Shown in pieces: positions 63,243 through 64,000 of a stretch of 64,000 nt of DNA; position 1 is the first letter of the stretch, and every line of letters begins with the position of its first letter. The DNA is from UBA6623 sp965238125 (GTDB taxonomy: Bacteria > Acidobacteriota > Terriglobia > Bryobacterales > UBA6623). The DNA lies in the NCBI GenBank assembly GCA_965238125.1, contig OZ250179.1, positions 2,666,001 through 2,730,000 on the forward strand, written 5' to 3'. Both the position numbers and the translations under genes were made by a program. A model generated the notes under the pieces. It was not told the DNA's origin and did no database searches. It saw nothing but the letters and a program-made list of their open reading frames with translations.

Positions 63243-64000
63243 ATGCCCTCGAAGATGTATCGCGAAACCCGCCCTCGTTGGTCCCGAATGGTCTCGGTTT
63301 GCGGTGTGTGCCTGACCACCGTGCTGCTTGCCTTTGCGTGCTCGGCACCCCTTCGGTACGACCTTATCCTCCGCAACGGAACGATCTACGACGGCAGCGG
63401 GGCAAAGCCTATCGTTGGAGATCTAGCAATCCAGAATGACGAGATCGTCGCCATCGGTGATCTTTCCTCGGCCGCAGGCACATCAGAAATCGATGTCCAG
63501 GGACTAGCCGTCGCTCCCGGCTTCGTGAACATGATGTGCTGGCATTCGATTTCATAATGGATGTCACCCTGGTCCGCACGCATCCGCTTCTTCATCGCGT
63601 CGTTGAAGCTTGACGAAGCGATAGCAAAGATCGAGACAGCCCGCGCCGAGGGCCTGCGGATTACCGCCGACGCTTACCCTTACACGGCCGGTTCCACAGG
63701 CCTCAACGCCGCCATCCCGCCATGGGTGCAGGAGGGCGGTTTCGATGCCTCTGTCGCTCGCATGAAAGATCCCGCCACGCGAAAGCGCATCGCGCGCGAG
63801 ATGCTTGAAAAAAGCGACGAGTGGGAGAACATGTATCTCGGCGCCAGCTCGCCCAAGATCATCCGACAGAAACTCGCCTTGCCTTGGGTGAGCTTTTGTT
63901 CCGACTCCCCCTCGCTTGCCGCCGAGGGCGTTTTCTTGAAATCGAGCACTCACCCGCGCGCCTACGGCAGCTTCGCGCGGCTGCTGGGCAAGTATGTGCG
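63243..64000 (+). pseudogene. N-acyl-D-amino-acid deacylase (D-aminoacylase), decayed, runs off the window
   Basis: Starts at the ATG at 63243 after AGGAGG with a signal peptide (VSVCGVCLTTVLLAFACSAP, possible lipobox Cys). The amidohydrolase opening YDLILRNGTIYDGSGAKPIV and LAVAPGFVNM is intact, then a stop occurs at 63555-63557. After about 45 bases the same frame resumes as KLDEAIAKIETARAEGLRIT, continuing ADAYPYTAGSTGLNAAIPPW. A second deletion lies near 63850 (MYLGASSPKI joined to RQKLALPWVSFCSDS). Then EGVFLKSSTHPRAYGSFARL to the window end. The normal His-rich metal site between VNM and KLDEA is missing, so the enzyme would be inactive. Total gene would have been about 530 residues. 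Confidence 0.87.

Noticed and set aside
1..64000. tRNA, rRNA or CRISPR features
   Set aside because: No TPsiC-arm plus acceptor pairing, no rRNA-like stretch and no regularly spaced short repeats were seen on reading through; a covariance-model scan would be the proper test.

Overview
The window looks like the chromosome of a high-GC member of the Acidobacteriota, most likely of the Bryobacterales/Solibacter type. This is inferred from gene content, since no rRNA is present. The indicators are a secreted DUF7948 beta-propeller protein ending in a TIGR03437-type C-terminal domain, an Oar-like TonB-dependent receptor remnant, planctomycete-type cytochrome c (PSCyt1-PSCyt2-PSD1) proteins paired with Tat-exported DUF1501 proteins, TadG/TadE pilus genes, and many secreted glycoside hydrolases and sulfatases. 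I saw no tRNA, rRNA or CRISPR array.

Layout. 1-4.9 kb: leuD, a cNMP/CBS/DUF294 signalling protein coupled to a DEDDh exonuclease, and a sulfatase, all lying between two inverted copies of a 36-bp repeat. 4.9-10.3 kb: enoyl-CoA hydratase, then a GH51 arabinofuranosidase and a GH2 enzyme. 10.4-17.8 kb: an IS-rich island in which two inverted IS1380-family copies enclose a decayed tadG-tadE-tadE cluster whose last gene is split by an IS4-family element with a clean 9-bp target duplication. 17.8-23.3 kb: TauD-type dioxygenase, a secreted protein of unknown function, and an exported methyltransferase-like protein flanked by two copies of a 180-bp MITE-like element. 23.3-29.5 kb: an IS630 element, an intact tadG-tadE-tadE cluster, a TIGR04283-like glycosyltransferase overlapping an adenosine deaminase, and a pentapeptide-repeat protein. 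29.9-42 kb: a Tat-exported Gfo/Idh/MocA oxidoreductase, an alpha/beta hydrolase, a PSD1-DUF1501 pair, a TMTC-like membrane protein, KdsC and membrane proteins. 42-57.9 kb: a graveyard of broken genes (uncharacterised family, PSD1, TPR, fucosidase, SBBP/TIGR03437 protein, TonB receptor) cut by IS110, IS630 and nested IS1380 elements. 58-64 kb: a second PSD1-DUF1501 pair followed by PQQ-propeller and D-aminoacylase remnants.

How it works together. The intact genes describe an envelope-centred, polysaccharide-degrading heterotroph: exported GH51, GH2 and sulfatase enzymes, PSD1/DUF1501 pairs, a Tat oxidoreductase and Tad pilins. About a dozen genes are disrupted by frameshifts, internal deletions or insertion sequences, and several IS insertions can be resolved to the exact base, so the pre-insertion genes can be reconstructed. 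Such a load of decay suggests relaxed selection or recent IS expansion (inference). Some single-base frameshifts in homopolymers could instead be sequencing errors, and repeats this similar could affect assembly.
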